This document shows positions 49,299 to 63,100 of a stretch of DNA of 64,000 bases, piece by piece. Source of the stretch: Pampus argenteus (taxonomy: Eukaryota; Chordata; Actinopteri; Scombriformes; Stromateidae); contig CM072864.1 of the NCBI GenBank assembly GCA_036937835.1, positions 23,148,501 to 23,212,500 of the forward strand. Direction: 5' to 3'. The translations under genes were made by a program, and so were the position numbers. Position 1 is the stretch's first letter. Each line of letters starts with the position of its first letter. The notes under the pieces were generated by a model that saw only the letters and a list, made by a program, of their open reading frames with translations, was not told where the DNA came from and searched no databases.

Positions 49299-52200
49299 GC
49301 AGCTTTTACTGTAACATTTGTAAAAATAGCTTTGTCTCAGGCCAAAACTGACAACTACAGTTTTTCTTAAACAAGGAGCAATATTTTCAATCAAAACCAT
49401 GTTTGCCATCAACAAGTAACTGATTTCTAATGATTAGGACCAAAAAACTCACTTCTGAGAGCTTCCTGCAGCTTTTACTGTAACATTTGTAAAAATAGCT
49501 TTCTCTCAGGCCAAAACTGACAACTACAGTTTTTCTTAAACAAGGAGCAATATTTTCAATCAAAACCATGTTTGCCATCAACAAGTAACTGATTTCTAAT
49601 GATTAGGACCAAAAAACTCACTTCTGAGAGCTTCCTGCAGCTTTTACTGTAACATTTGTAAAAATTGCTTTCTCTGAGGCCAAAACTGACAACTACAGTT
49701 TTTCTTAAACAAGGAGCAATATTTTCAATCAAAACCATGTTTGCCATCAACAAGTAACTGATTTCTAATGATTAGGACCAAAAAACTCACTTCTGAGAGC
49801 TTCCTGCAGCTTTTACCGTAACATTTGTAAAAAATAGCTTTCTCTCAGGCCAAAACTGACAACTACAGTTTGTCTTAAACAAGGAGCAATATTTTCAATC
49901 AAAACCATGTTTGCCATCAACAAGTAACTGATTTTGAATGATTAGGACCAAAAAACTCACTTCTGAGAGCTTCCTGCAGCTTTTACTGTAACATTTGTAA
50001 AAATAGCTTTCTCTCAGGCCAAAACTGACAACTACAGTTTTTCTTAAACAAGGAGCAATATTTTCAATCAAAACCATGTTTGCCATCAACAAGTAACTGA
50101 TTTCTAATGATTAGGACCAAAAAACTCACTTCTGAGAGCTTCCTGCAGCTTTTACTGTAACATTTGTAAAAATTGCTTTCTCTGAGGCCAAAACTGACAA
50201 CTACAGTTTTTCTTAAACAAGTAGCAATATTTTCAATCAAAACCATGTTTGCCATCAACAAGTAACTGATTTCTAATGATTAGGACCAAAAAACTCACTT
50301 CTGAGAGCTTCCTGCAGCTTTTACTGTAACATTTGTAAAAATAGCTTTCTCTCAGGCCAAAACTGACAACTACAGTGTTTCTTAAACAAGGAGCAATATT
50401 TTCGATCAAAACCATGTTTGCCATCAACAAGTAACTGATTTCTAATGATTAGGACCAAAAAACTCACTTCTGAGAGCTTCCTGCAGCTTTTACTGTAACA
50501 TTTGTAAAAATAGCTTTCTCTCAGGCCAAAACTGACAACTACAGTTTTTCTTGAACAAGGAGCAATATTTTCAATCAAAATCATGTTTACCATCAACAAG
50601 TAACTAATTTCTAATGATTAGGACCAAAAAACTCACTTCTGAGAGCTTCCTGCAGCTTTTACTGTAACATTTGTAAAAATTGCTTTCTCTGAGGCCAAAA
50701 CTGACAACTACAGTTTTTCTTAAACAAGGAGCAATATTTTCAATCAAAACCATGTTTGCCATCAACAAGTAACTGATTTCTAATGATTAGGACCAAAAAA
50801 CTCACTTCTGAGAGCTTCCTGCAGCTTTTACTGTAACATTTGTAAAAAAATAGCTTTGTCTGGGCGAGAGAAGGCCAAAACTGACAACTACAGTTTTTCT
50901 TAAACAAGGGGCAATATTTTCAATCAAAACCATGTTTGCCATCAACAAGTAACTGATTTTGAATGATTAGGACCAAAAAACTCACTTCTGAGAGCTTCCT
51001 GCAGCTTTTACTGTAACATTTGTTAAAAAATAGCTTTCTCTGGGCAAGAGAAGGCCAACACTGACAACTACAGTTTTTCTTAAACAAGGAGCAATATTTT
51101 CAATCAAAACCATGTTTGCCATCAACAAGTAACTGATTTCTAATGATTAGGACCAAAAAACTCACTTCTGAGAGCTTCCTGCAGCTTTTACTGTAACATT
51201 TGTAAAAATAGCTTTGTCTGGGCGAGAGAAGGCCAAAACTGACAACTACAGTTTTTCTTAAACAAGGAGCAATATTTTCAATCTAAACCATGTTTGCCAT
51301 CAACAAGTAACTGATTTCTAATGATTAGGACCAAAAAACTCACTTCTGAGAGCTTCCTGGAGCTTTTACTGTAACATTTGTAAAAAAAATTGCTTTCTCT
51401 CTGCGAGAGAAGGCCAAAACTGACAACTACAGTTTTTCTTAAACAAGGAGCAATATTTTCATTCAAAACCATGTTTACCATCAACAAGTAACTGATTTCT
51501 AATGATTAGGACCAAAAAACTCACTTCTGAGAGCTTCCTGCAGCTTTTACTGTAACATTTGTAAAAATTGCTTTCTCTGAGGCCAAAACTGACAACTACA
51601 GTTTTTCTTAAACAAGGAGCAATATTTTCAATCAAAACCATGTTTGCCATCAACAAGTAACTGATTTCTAATGATTAGGACCAAAAAACTCACTTCTGAG
51701 AGCTTCCTGCAGCTTTTACTGTAACATTTGTAAAAATAGCTTTCTCTCAGGCCAAAACTGACAACTACAGTTTTTCTTAAACAAGGAGCAATATTTTCAA
51801 TCAAAACCATGTTTACCATCAACAAGTAACTGATTTCTAATGATTAGGACCAAAACACTCACTTCTGAGAGCTTCCTGCAGCTCTTACTGTAACATTTGT
51901 AAAAATAGCTTTCTCTCAGGCCAAAACTGACCACTACAGTTTTTCTCAAACAAGGAGCAATATTTTTAATCAAAACCATGTTTGCCATCAACAAGTAACT
52001 GATTTCTAATGATTAGGACCAAAAAACTCACTTCTGAGAGCTTCCTGCAGCTTTTACTGTAACATTTGTAAAAATAGCTTTCTCTCAGGCCAAAACTGAC
52101 AACTACAGTGTTTCTTAAACAAGGAGCAATATTTTCAATCAAAACCATGTTTGCCATCAACAAGTAACTGATTTCTAATGATTAGGAGCAAAAAACTCAC

Positions 52201-55200
52201 TTCTGAGAGCTTCCTGCAGCTTTTACTGTAACATTTGTAAAAATAGCTTTGTCTGGGCGAGAGAAGGCCAAAACTGACAACTACAGTTTTTCTTAAACAA
52301 GGAGCAATATTTTCAATCAAAACCATGTTTGCCATCAACAAGTAACTGATTTTGAATGATTAGGACCAAAAAACTCACTTCTGAGAGCTTCCTGCAGCTT
52401 TTACTGTGACATTTGTTAAAAAATAGCTTTCTCTGGGCAAGAGAAGGCCAACACTGACAACTACAGTTTTTCTTAAACAAGGAGCAATATTTTCAATCAA
52501 AACCATGTTTGCCATCAACAAGTAACTGATTTCTAATGATTAGGACCAAAAAACTCACTTCTGAGAGCTTCCTGCAGCTTTTACTGTAACATTTGTAAAA
52601 ATTGCTTTCTCTGAGGCCAAAACTGACAACTACAGTTTTTCTTAAACAAGGAGCAATATTTTCAATCAAAACCATGTTTGCCATCAACAAGTAACTGATT
52701 TCTAATGATTAGGACCAAAAAACTCACTTCTGAGAGCTTCCTGCAGCTTTTACTGTAACATTTGTAAAAATTGCTTTCTCTCAGGCCAAAACTGACAACT
52801 ACAGTTTTTCTTAAACAAGGAGCAATATTTTCAATCAAAACCATGTTTACCATCAACAAGTAACTGATTTCTAATGATTAGGACCAAAAAACTCACTTCT
52901 GAGAGCTTCCTGCAGCTTTTACTGTAACATTTGTAAAAATAGCTTTGTCTGGGCGAGAGAAGGCCAAAACTGACAACTACAGTTTTTCTTAAACAAGGAG
53001 CAATATTTTCAATCAAAACCATGTTTGCCATCAACAAGTAACTGATTTTGAATGATTAGGACCAAAAAACTCACTTCTGAGAGCTTCCTGCAGCTTTTAC
53101 TGTAACATTTGTTAAAAAATAGCTTTCTCTGGGCAAGAGAAGGCCAACACTGACAACTACAGTTTTTCTTAAACAAGGAGCAATATTTTCAATCAAAACC
53201 ATGTTTGCCATCAACAAGTAACTGATTTCTAATGATTAGGACCAAAAAACTCACTTCTGAGAGCTTCCTGCAGCTTTTACTGTAACATTTGTAAAAATAG
53301 CTTTGTCTGGGCGAGAGAAGGCCAAAACTGACAACTACAGTTTTTCTTAAACAAGGAGCAATATTTTCAATCAAAACCATGTTTGCCATCAACAAGTAAC
53401 TGATTTTGAATGATTAGGACCAAAAAACTCACTTCTGAGAGCTTCCTGCAGCTTTTACTGTAACATTTGTAAAAATAGCTTTCTCTCAGGCCAAAACTGA
53501 CAACTACAGTTTTTCTTAAACAAGGAGCAATATCTTCAATCAAAACCATGTTTGCCATCAACAAGTAACTGATTTCTAATGATTAGGACCAAAAAACTCA
53601 CTTCTGAGAGCTTCCTGCAGCTTTTACTGTAACATTTGTAAAAAATAGCTTTCTCTCAGGCCAAAACTGACAACTACAGTTTGTCTTAAACAAGGAGCAA
53701 TATTTTCAATCAAAACCATGTTTGCCATCAACAAGTAACTGATTTTGAATGATTAGGACCAAAAAACTCACTTCTGAGAGCTTCCTGCAGCTTTTACTGT
53801 AACATTTGTTAAAAAATAGCTTTCTCTGGGCAAGAGAAGGCCAACACTGACAACTACAGTTTTTCTTAAACAAGGAGCAATATTTTCAATCAAAACCATG
53901 TTTGCCATCAACAAGTAACTGATTTCTAATGATTAGGACCAAAAAACTCACTTCTGAGAGCTTCCTGCAGCTTTTACTGTAACATTTGTAAAAATAGCTT
54001 TCTCTCAGGCCAAAACTGACAACTACAGTTTTTCTTAAACAAGGAGCAATATTTTCAATCAAAACCATGTTTGCCATCAACAAGTAACTCATTTCTAATG
54101 ATTAGGACCAAAAAACTCACTTCTGAGAGCTTCCTGCAGCTTTTACTGTAACATTAGTAAAAATAGCTTTCTCTCAGGCCAAAACTGACAACTACAATTT
54201 TTCTTAAACAAGGAGCAATATTTTCAATCAAAACCATGTTTACCATCAACAAGTAACTGATTTCTAATGATTAGGACCAAAAAACTCACTTCTGAGAGCT
54301 TCCTGCAGCTTTTACTGTAACATTTGTAAAAATAGCTTTCTCTCAGGCCAAAACTGACAACTACAGTTTTTCTTAAAGAAGGAGCAATATTTTCAATCAA
54401 AACCATGTTTGCCATCAACAAGTAACTGATTTCTAATGATTAGGACCAAAAAACTCACTTCTGAGAGCTTCCTGCAGCTTTTACTGTAACATTTGTAAAA
54501 ATAGCTTTCTCTCAGGCCAAAACTGACAACTACAGTTTTTCTTAAACAAGGAGCAATGTTTTCAATCAAAACTATGTTTGCCATCAACAAGTAACTGATT
54601 TCTAATGATTAGGACCAAAAAACTCACTTCTGAGAGCTTCCTGCAGCTTTTACTGTAACATTTGTAAAAATAGCTTTCTCTCAGGCCAAAACTGACAACT
54701 ACAGTTTTTCTTAAACAAGGAGCAATATTTTCAATCAAAACCATGTTTGCCATCAACAAGTAACTGATTTCTGATGATTAGGACCAAAAAACTCACTTCT
54801 GAGAGCTTCCTGCAGCTTTTACTGTAACATTTGTAAAAATAGCTTTCTCTCAGGCCAAAACTGACAACTACAGTTTTTCTTAAAGAAGGAGCAATATTTT
54901 CAATCAAAACCATGTTTGCCATCAACAAGTAACTGATTTCTAATGATTAGGACCAAAAAACTCACTTCTGAGAGCTTCCTGCAGCTTTTACTGTAACATT
55001 TGTAAAAATAGCTTTCTCTCAGGCCAAAACTGACAACTACAGTTTTTCTTAAACAAGGAGCAATATTTTCAATCAAAACCATGTTTGCCATCAACAAGTA
55101 ACTGATTTCTGATGATTAGGACCAAAAAACTCACTTCTGAGAGCTTCCTGCAGCTTTTACTGTAACATTTGTAAAAATAGCTTTCTCTCAGGCCAAAACT

Positions 55201-58200
55201 GACAACTACAGTTTTTCTTAAAGAAGGAGCAATATTTTCAATCAAAACCATGTTTGCCATCAACAAGTAACTGATTTCTAATGATTAGGACCAAAAAACT
55301 CACTTCTGAGAGCTTCCTGCAGCTTTTACTGTAACATTTGTAAAAATAGCTTTCTCTCAGGCCAAAACTGACAACTACAGTTTTTCTTAAAGAAGGAGCA
55401 ATATTTTCAATCAAAACCATGTTTGCCATCAACAAGTAACTGATTTCTAATGATTAGGACCAAAAAACTCACTTCTGAGAGCTTCCTGCAGCTTTTACTG
55501 TAACATTTGTAAAAATAGCTTTCTCTCAGGCCAAAACTGACAACTACAGTTTTTCTTAAACAAGGAGCAATGTTTTCAATCAAAACTATGTTTGCCATCA
55601 ACAAGTAACTGATTTCTAATGATTAGGACCAAAAAACTCACTTCTGAGAGCTTCCTGCAGCTTTTACTGTAACATTTGTAAAAATAGCTTTCTCTCAGGC
55701 CAAAACTGACAACTACAGTTTTTCTTAAACAAGGAGCAATATTTTCAATCAAAACCATGTTTGCCATCAACAAGTAACTGATTTCTGATGATTAGGACCA
55801 AAAAACTCACTTCTGAGACCTTCCTGCAGCTTTTACTGTAACATTTGTAAAAATAGCTTTCTCTCAGGCCAAAACTGACAACTACAGTTTTTCTTAAACA
55901 AGGAGCAATATTTTCAATCAAAACCATGTTTGCCATCAACAAGTAACTGATTTCTAATGATTAGGACCAAAAAACTCACTTCTGAGAGCTTCCTGCAGCT
56001 TTTACTGTAACATTTGTAAAAATTGCTTTCTCTGAGGCCAAAACTGACAACTACAGTTTTTCTTAAACAAGGAGCAATATTTTCAATCAAAACCATGTTT
56101 GCCATCAACAAGTAACTGATTTCTAATGATTAGGACCAAAAAACTCACTTCTGAGAGCTTGCTGCAGCTTTTACTGTAACATTTGTAAAAATAGCTTTCT
56201 CTCAGGGCAAAACTGACAACTACAGTTTTTCTTAAACAAGGAGCAATATTTTCAATCAAAACCATGTTTACCATCAACAAGTAACTGATTTCTAATGATT
56301 AGGACCAAAAAACTCACTTCTGAGAGCTTCCTGCAGCTTTTACTGTAACATTTGTAAAAATAGCTTTCTCTCAGGCCAAAACTGACAACTACAGTTTTTC
56401 TTAAACAAGGAGCAATATTTTCAATCAAAACCATGTTTGCCATCAACAAGTAACTCATTTCTAATGATTAGGACCAAAAAACTCACTTCTGAGAGCTTCC
56501 TGCAGCTTTTACTGTAACATTAGTAAAAATAGCTTTCTCTCAGGCCAAAACTGACAACTACAATTTTTCTTAAACAAGGAGCAATATTTTCAATCAAAAC
56601 CATGTTTACCATCAACAAGTAACTGATTTCTAATGATTAGGACCAAAAAACTCACTTCTGAGAGCTTCCTGCAGCTTTTACTGTAACATTTGTAAAAATA
56701 GCTTTCTCTCAGGCCAAAACTGACAACTACAGTTTTTCTTAAACAAGGAGCAATATTTTCAATCAAAACCATGTTTGCCATCAACAAGTAACTGATTTTG
56801 AATGATTAGGACCAAAAAACTCACTTCTGAGAGCTTCCTGCAGCTTTTACTGTAACATTTGTTAAAAAATAGCTTTCTCTGGGCAAGAGAAGGCCAACAC
56901 TGACAACTACAGTTTTTCTTAAACAAGGAGCAATATTTTCAATCAAAACCATGTTTGCCATCAACAAGTAACTGATTTCTAATGATTAGGACCAAAAAAC
57001 TCACTTCTGAGAGCTTCCTGCAGCTTTTACTGTAACATTTGTAAAAATAGCTTTCTCTCAGGCCAAAACTGACAACTACAGTTTTTCTTAAACAAGGAGC
57101 AATATTTTCAATCAAAACCATGTTTGCCATCAACAAGTAACTGATTTCTAATGATTAGGACCAAAAAACTCACTTCTGAGAGCTTCCTGCAGCTTTTACT
57201 GTAACATTTGTAAAAATTGCTTTCTCTGAGGCCAAAACTGACAACTACAGTTTTTCTTAAACAAGGAGCAATATTTTCAATCAAAACCATGTTTGCCATC
57301 AACAAGTAACTGATTCTAATGATTAGGACCAAAAAACTCACTTCTGAGAGCTTGCTGCAGCTTTTACTGTAACATTTGTAAAAATAGCTTTCTCTCAGGG
57401 CAAAACTGACAACTACAGTTTTTCTTAAACAAGGAGCAATATTTTCAATCAAAACCATGTTTACCATCAACAAGTAACTGATTTCTAATGATTAGGACCA
57501 AAAAACTCACTTCTGAGAGCTTCCTGCAGCTTTTACTGTAACATTTGTAAAAATAGCTTTCTCTCAGGCCAAAACTGACAACTACAGTTTTTCTTAAACA
57601 AGGAGCAATATCTTCAATCAAAACCATGTTTGCCATCAACAAGTAACTGATTTCTAATGATTAGGACCAAAAAAACTCACTTCTGAGAGCTTCCTGCAGC
57701 TTTTACTGTAACATTTGTAAAAAATAGCTTTCTCTCAGGCCAAAACTGACAACTACAGTTTGTCTTAAACAAGGAGCAATATTTTCAATCAAAACCATGT
57801 TTGCCATCAACAAGTAACTGATTTTGAATGATTAGGACCAAAAAACTCACTTCTGAGAGCTTCCTGCAGCTTTTACTGTAACATTTGTTAAAAAATAGCT
57901 TTCTCTGGGCAAGAGAAGGCCAACACTGACAACTACAGTTTTTCTTAAACAAGGAGCAATATTTTCAATCAAAACCATGTTTGCCATCAACAAGTAACTG
58001 ATTTCTAATGATTAGGACCAAAAAACTCACTTCTGAGAGCTTCCTGCAGCTTTTACTGTAACATTTGTAAAAATAGCTTTCTCTCAGGCCAAAACTGACA
58101 ACTACAGTTTTTCTTAAACAAGGAGCAATATTTTCAATCAAAACCATGTTTGCCATCAACAAGTAACTCATTTCTAATGATTAGGACCAAAAAACTCACT

Positions 58201-59130
58201 TCTGAGAGCTTCCTGCAGCTTTTACTGTAACATTAGTAAAAATAGCTTTCTCTCAGGCCAAAACTGACAACTACAATTTTTCTTAAACAAGGAGCAATAT
58301 TTTCAATCAAAACCATGTTTGCCATCAACAAGTAACTGATTTCTAATGATTAGGACCAAAAAACTCACTTCTGAGAGCTTCCTGCAGCTTTTACTGTAAC
58401 ATTTGTAAAAATAGCTTTCTCTCAGGCCAAACTGACAACTACAGTTTTTCTTAAACAAGGAGCAATATTTTCAATCAAAACCATGTTTGCCATCAACAAG
58501 TAACTGATTTCTAATGATTAGGACCAAAAAACTCACTTCTGAGAGCTTCCTGCAGCTTTTACTGTAACATTTGTAAAAATAGCTTTCTCTCAGGCCAAAA
58601 CTGACAACTACAGTTTTTCTTAAAGAAGGAGCAATATTTTCGAATCAAAACCATGTTTGCCATCAACAAGTAACTGATTTCTAATGATTAGGACCAAAAA
58701 ACTCACTTCTGAGAGCTTTCTGCAGCTTTTACTGTAACATTTGTAAAAATAGCTTTCTCTCAGGGCAAAACTGACAACTGCAGTTTCTTAAACAAGGAGC
58801 AATATTTTCAATCAAAACCATGTTTGCCATCAACAAGTAACTGATTTCTAATGATTAGGACCAAAAAACTCACTTCTGAGAGCTTCCTGCAGCTTTTACT
58901 GTAACATTTGTAAAAATAGCTTTCTCTGAGGCCAAAACTGACAACTACAGTTTTTCTTAAACAAGGAGCAATATTTTCAATCAAAACCATGTGTGCCATC
59001 AACAAGTAACTGATTTCTAATGATTAGGACCAAAAAACTCACTTCTGAGAGCTTCCTGCAGCTTTTACTGTAACATTTGTAAAAAATAGCTTTCTCTCAG
59101 GCCAAAACTGACAACTACAGTTTTTCTTAA
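49285..59130 (-). repeat. Inverted, shortened counterpart of P2
   Basis: Reading leftward from 59.1 kb, the marker monomers of P2 appear in P2 order, reversed: 31047 with 58808-59005, 31545 with 57965-58171, 32073-32608 with about 57108-57642, 38199-39241 with 55238-56280, and 48007 with 51797-51994. The CAGGGCAAAAC variant near 56205, 57396 and 58761 is the reverse of the P2-specific GCCCTGAG. The arm is about half the length of P2. Direct M2-like pieces (50.9-51.45 kb) are mixed in. Confidence 0.85.
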
Positions 59131-60195
59131 ACAAGTAGCAATATTTTCAATCAAAACCATGTTTGCCATCAACAAATAACTGATTTCTAATGATTAGGAC
59201 CAAAACACTCACTTCTGAGAGCTTCCTGCAGCTTTTACTGTAACATTTGTAAAAATTGCTTTCTCTGAGGCCAAAACTGACAACTACAGTTTTTCTTAAA
59301 CAAGGAGCAATATTTTCATTCAAAACCATGTTTGCCATCAACAAGTAACTGATTTCTAATGATTAGGACCAAAAAACTCACTTCTGAGAGCTTCCTGCAG
59401 CTTTTACTGTAACATTTGTAAAAATAGCTTTCTCTCGGCGAGAGAAGCCCAAAACTGACAACTATAGTTTTTCTCAAACAAGGAGCCATATTTTCAATCA
59501 AAACCATGTTTGCCATCAACAAGTAACTAATTTCTAATGATTAGGACCAAAAAACTCACTTCTGAGAGCTTTCTGCAGCTTTTACAGTAACATTTGTAGA
59601 AATAGCTTTCTCTCGGCGAGAGAAGCCCAAAACTGACAACTATAGTTTTTCTTACACAAAGAGCCATATTTTCAATCAAAACCATGTTTGCCATCAACAA
59701 GTAACTGATTTCTAATGATAAGGAGCAAAAACCTCACTTCAGAGAGCTTTCTGCAGCTTTTACTGTAACATTTGTAAAAATAGCTTTCTCTCGGCGAGAG
59801 AAGCCCAAAACTGACAACTATAGTTTTTTTTAAACAAGGAGCCATATTTTAATCAAAACCATGTTTGCCATCAACAAGTAACTAGTTTCTAATGATTAGG
59901 AGCAAAAAACTCACTTCTGAGAGCTTCCTGCAGCTTTTACTGTAACATTTGTAAAATAGCTTTCTCTCAGCGAGAGAAGCCCAAAACTGACAACTATAGT
60001 TTTTTTAAACAAGGAGCCATATTTTTAATCAAAACCATGTTTGCCATCAACAAGTAACTAATTTCTAATGATTAGGACCAAAAAAATCACTTCTGAGAGC
60101 TTTCTGCAGCTTTTACTGTAACATTTGTAAAAATAGCTTTCTCTCAGCGAGAGAAGGCCAAAACTGACAACTATAGTTTTTCTTAAACAAGGAGC
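59131..60195 (-). repeat. Isolated inverted island of long monomers, no AT junction
   Basis: Five long monomers and one short one, the reverse of the unit beside junction A. It includes TTACACAAAGAGCC and CAGTAACATTTGTAGA (about 59580-59665), the inverse of an extra monomer present at 5049-5226 in P1 and absent from P2. The next monomer, near 59720-59850, looks like a fusion of two P1 monomers. After CTCAGCGAGAGAAGG near 60151 the sequence changes at about 60180-60200 to short M2-like monomers. The unit's first monomer and the AT-only core are missing. Confidence 0.85.
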
Positions 60196-63100
60196 AATAT
60201 TTTCAATCAAAACCATGTTTGCCATCAACAAGTAACTGATTTCTAATGATTAGGACCAAAAAACTCACTTCTGAGAGCTTCCTGCAGCTTTTACTGTAAC
60301 ATTTGTAAAAAATAGCTTTCTCTCAGGCCAAAACTGACAACTACAGTTTTTCTTAAACAAGGAGCAATATTTTCAATCAAAACCATGTTTGCCATCAACA
60401 AGTAACTGATTTCTAATGATTAGGACCAAAAAACTCACTTCTGAGAGCTTCCTGCAGCTTTTACTGTAACATTTGTAAAAATAGCTTTCTCTCAGGCCAA
60501 AACTGACAACTACAGTTTTTCTTAAACAAGGAGCAATATTTTCAATCAAAACCATGTTTGCCATCAACAAGTAACTGATTTCTAATGATTAGGACCAAAA
60601 AACTCACTTCTGAGAGCTTCCTGCAGCTTTTACTGTAACATTTGTAAAAATAGCTTTGTGTCAGGCCAAAACTGACAACTACAGTTTTTCTCAAACAAGG
60701 AGTAATATTTTCAATCATAACCATGTGTGCCATCAACAAGTAACTGATTTCTAATGATTAGGACCAAAAAACTCACTTCTGAGAGCTTCCTGCAGCTTTT
60801 ACTGTAACATTTGTAAAAATAGCTTTCTCTCAGGCCAAAACTGACAACTACAGTTTTTCTTAAACAAGGAGCAATATTTTCAATCAAAACCATGTTTGCC
60901 ATCAACAAGTAACTGATTTCTAATGATTAGGACCAAAAAACTCACTTCTGAGAGCTTCCTGCAGCTTTTACTGTAACATTTGTAAAATAGCTTTCTCTCA
61001 GGCCAAAACTGACAACTACAGTTTTTCTTAAACAAGGAGCAATATTTTCAATCAAAACCATGTTTGCCATCAACAAGTAACTGATTTCTAATGATTAGGA
61101 CCAAAAAACTCACTTCTGAGAGCTTCCTGCAGCTTTTACTGTAACATTTGTAAAAATAGCTTTCTCTCAGGCCAAAACTGACAACTACAGTTTTTCTTAA
61201 ACAAGGAGCAATATTTTCAATCAAAACCATGTTTGCCATCAACAAGTAACTGATTTCTAATGATTAGGACCAAAAAACTCACTTCTGAGAGCTTCCTGCA
61301 GCTTTTACTGTAACATTTTGTAAAATAGCTTTCTCTCAGGCCAAAACTGACAACTACAGTTTTTCTTAAACAAGGAGCAATATTTTCAATCAAAACCATG
61401 TTTGCCATCAACAAGTAACTGATTTCTAATGATTAGGACCAAAAAACTCACTTCTGAGAGCTTCCTGCAGCTTTTACTGTAACATTTGTAAAAATAGCTT
61501 TCTCTCAGGCCAAAACTGACAACTACAGTTTTTCTTAAACAAGGAGCAATATTTTCAATCAAAACCATGTTTGCCATCAACAAGTAACTGATTTCTAATG
61601 ATTAGGACCAAAAAAACTCACTTCTGAGAGCTTCCTGCAGCTTTTACTGTAACATTTGTAAAAATAGCTTTCTCTCAGGCCAAAACTGACAACTACAGTT
61701 TTTCTTAAACAAGGAGCAATATTTTCAATCAAAACCATGTTTGCCATCAACAAGTAACTGATTTCTAATCGATTAGGACCAAAAAAATTCACTTCTGAGA
61801 GCTTCCTGCAGCTTTTACTGTAACATTTGTAAAAATAGCTTTCTCTCAGGCCAAAACTGACAACTACAGTTTTTCTTAAACAAGGAGCAATATTTTCAAT
61901 CAAAACCATGTTTGCCATCAACAAGTAACTGATTTCTAATGATTAGGACCAAAAAACTCACTTCTGAGAGCTTCCTGCAGCTTTTACTGTAACATTTGTA
62001 AAATAGCTTTCTCTCAGGCCAAAACTGACAACTACAGTTTTTCTTAAACAAGGAGCAATATTTTCAATCAAAACCATGTTTGCCATCAACAAGTAACTGA
62101 TTTCTAATGATTAGGACCAAAAAACTCACTTCTGAGAGCTTCCTGCAGCTTTTACTGTAACATTTGTAAAAATAGCTTTCTCTCAGGCCAAAACTGACAA
62201 CTACAGTTTTTCTTAAACAAGCAGCAATATTTTCAATCAAAACCATGTTTGCCATCAACAAGTAACTGATTTCTAATGATTAGGACCAAAAAACTCACTT
62301 CTGAGAGCTTCCTGCAGCTTTTACTGTAACATTTGTAAAAATAGCTTTCTCTCAGGCCAAAACTGACAACTACAGTTTTTCTTAAACAAGGAGCAATATT
62401 TTCAATCAAAACCATGTTTGCCATCAACAAGTAACTGATTTCTAATGATTAGGACCAAAAAACTCACTTCTGAGAGCTTCCTGCAGCTTTTACTGTAACA
62501 TTTGTAAAAATAGCTTTCTCTCAGGCCAAAACTGACAACTACAGTTTTTCTTAAACAAGGAGCAATATTTTCAATCAAAACCATGTTTGCCATCAACAAG
62601 TAACTGATTTCTAATGATTAGGACCAAAAAACTCACTTCTGAGAGCTTCCTGCAGCTTTTACTGTAACATTTGTAAAAATAGCTTTTTCTCAGGCCAAAA
62701 CTGACAACTACAGTTTTTCTTAAACAAGGAGCAATATTTTCAATCAAAACCATGTTTGCCATCAACAAGTAACTGATTTCTAATGATTAGGACCAAAAAA
62801 CTCACTTCTGAGAGCTTCCTGCAGCTTTTACTGTAACATTTGTAAAAATAGCTTTCTCTCAGGCCAAAACTGACAACTACAGTTTTTCTTAAACAAGGAG
62901 CAATATTTTCAATCAAAACCATGTTTGCCATCAACAAGTAACTGATTTCTAATGATTAGGACCAAAAAACTCACTTCTGAGAGCTTCCTGCAGCTTTTAC
63001 TGTAACATTTGTAAAAATAGCTTTCTCTCAGGCCAAAACTGACAACTACAGTTTTTCTTAAACAAGGAGCAATATTTTCAATCAAAACCATGTTTGCCAT

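Noticed and set aside
57108..57473. A 121-codon open frame spanning two monomers
   Set aside because: It arises from a one-base deletion (CTGATTCTAATG near 57312) that makes one monomer a multiple of three. It is an accident of the repeat.
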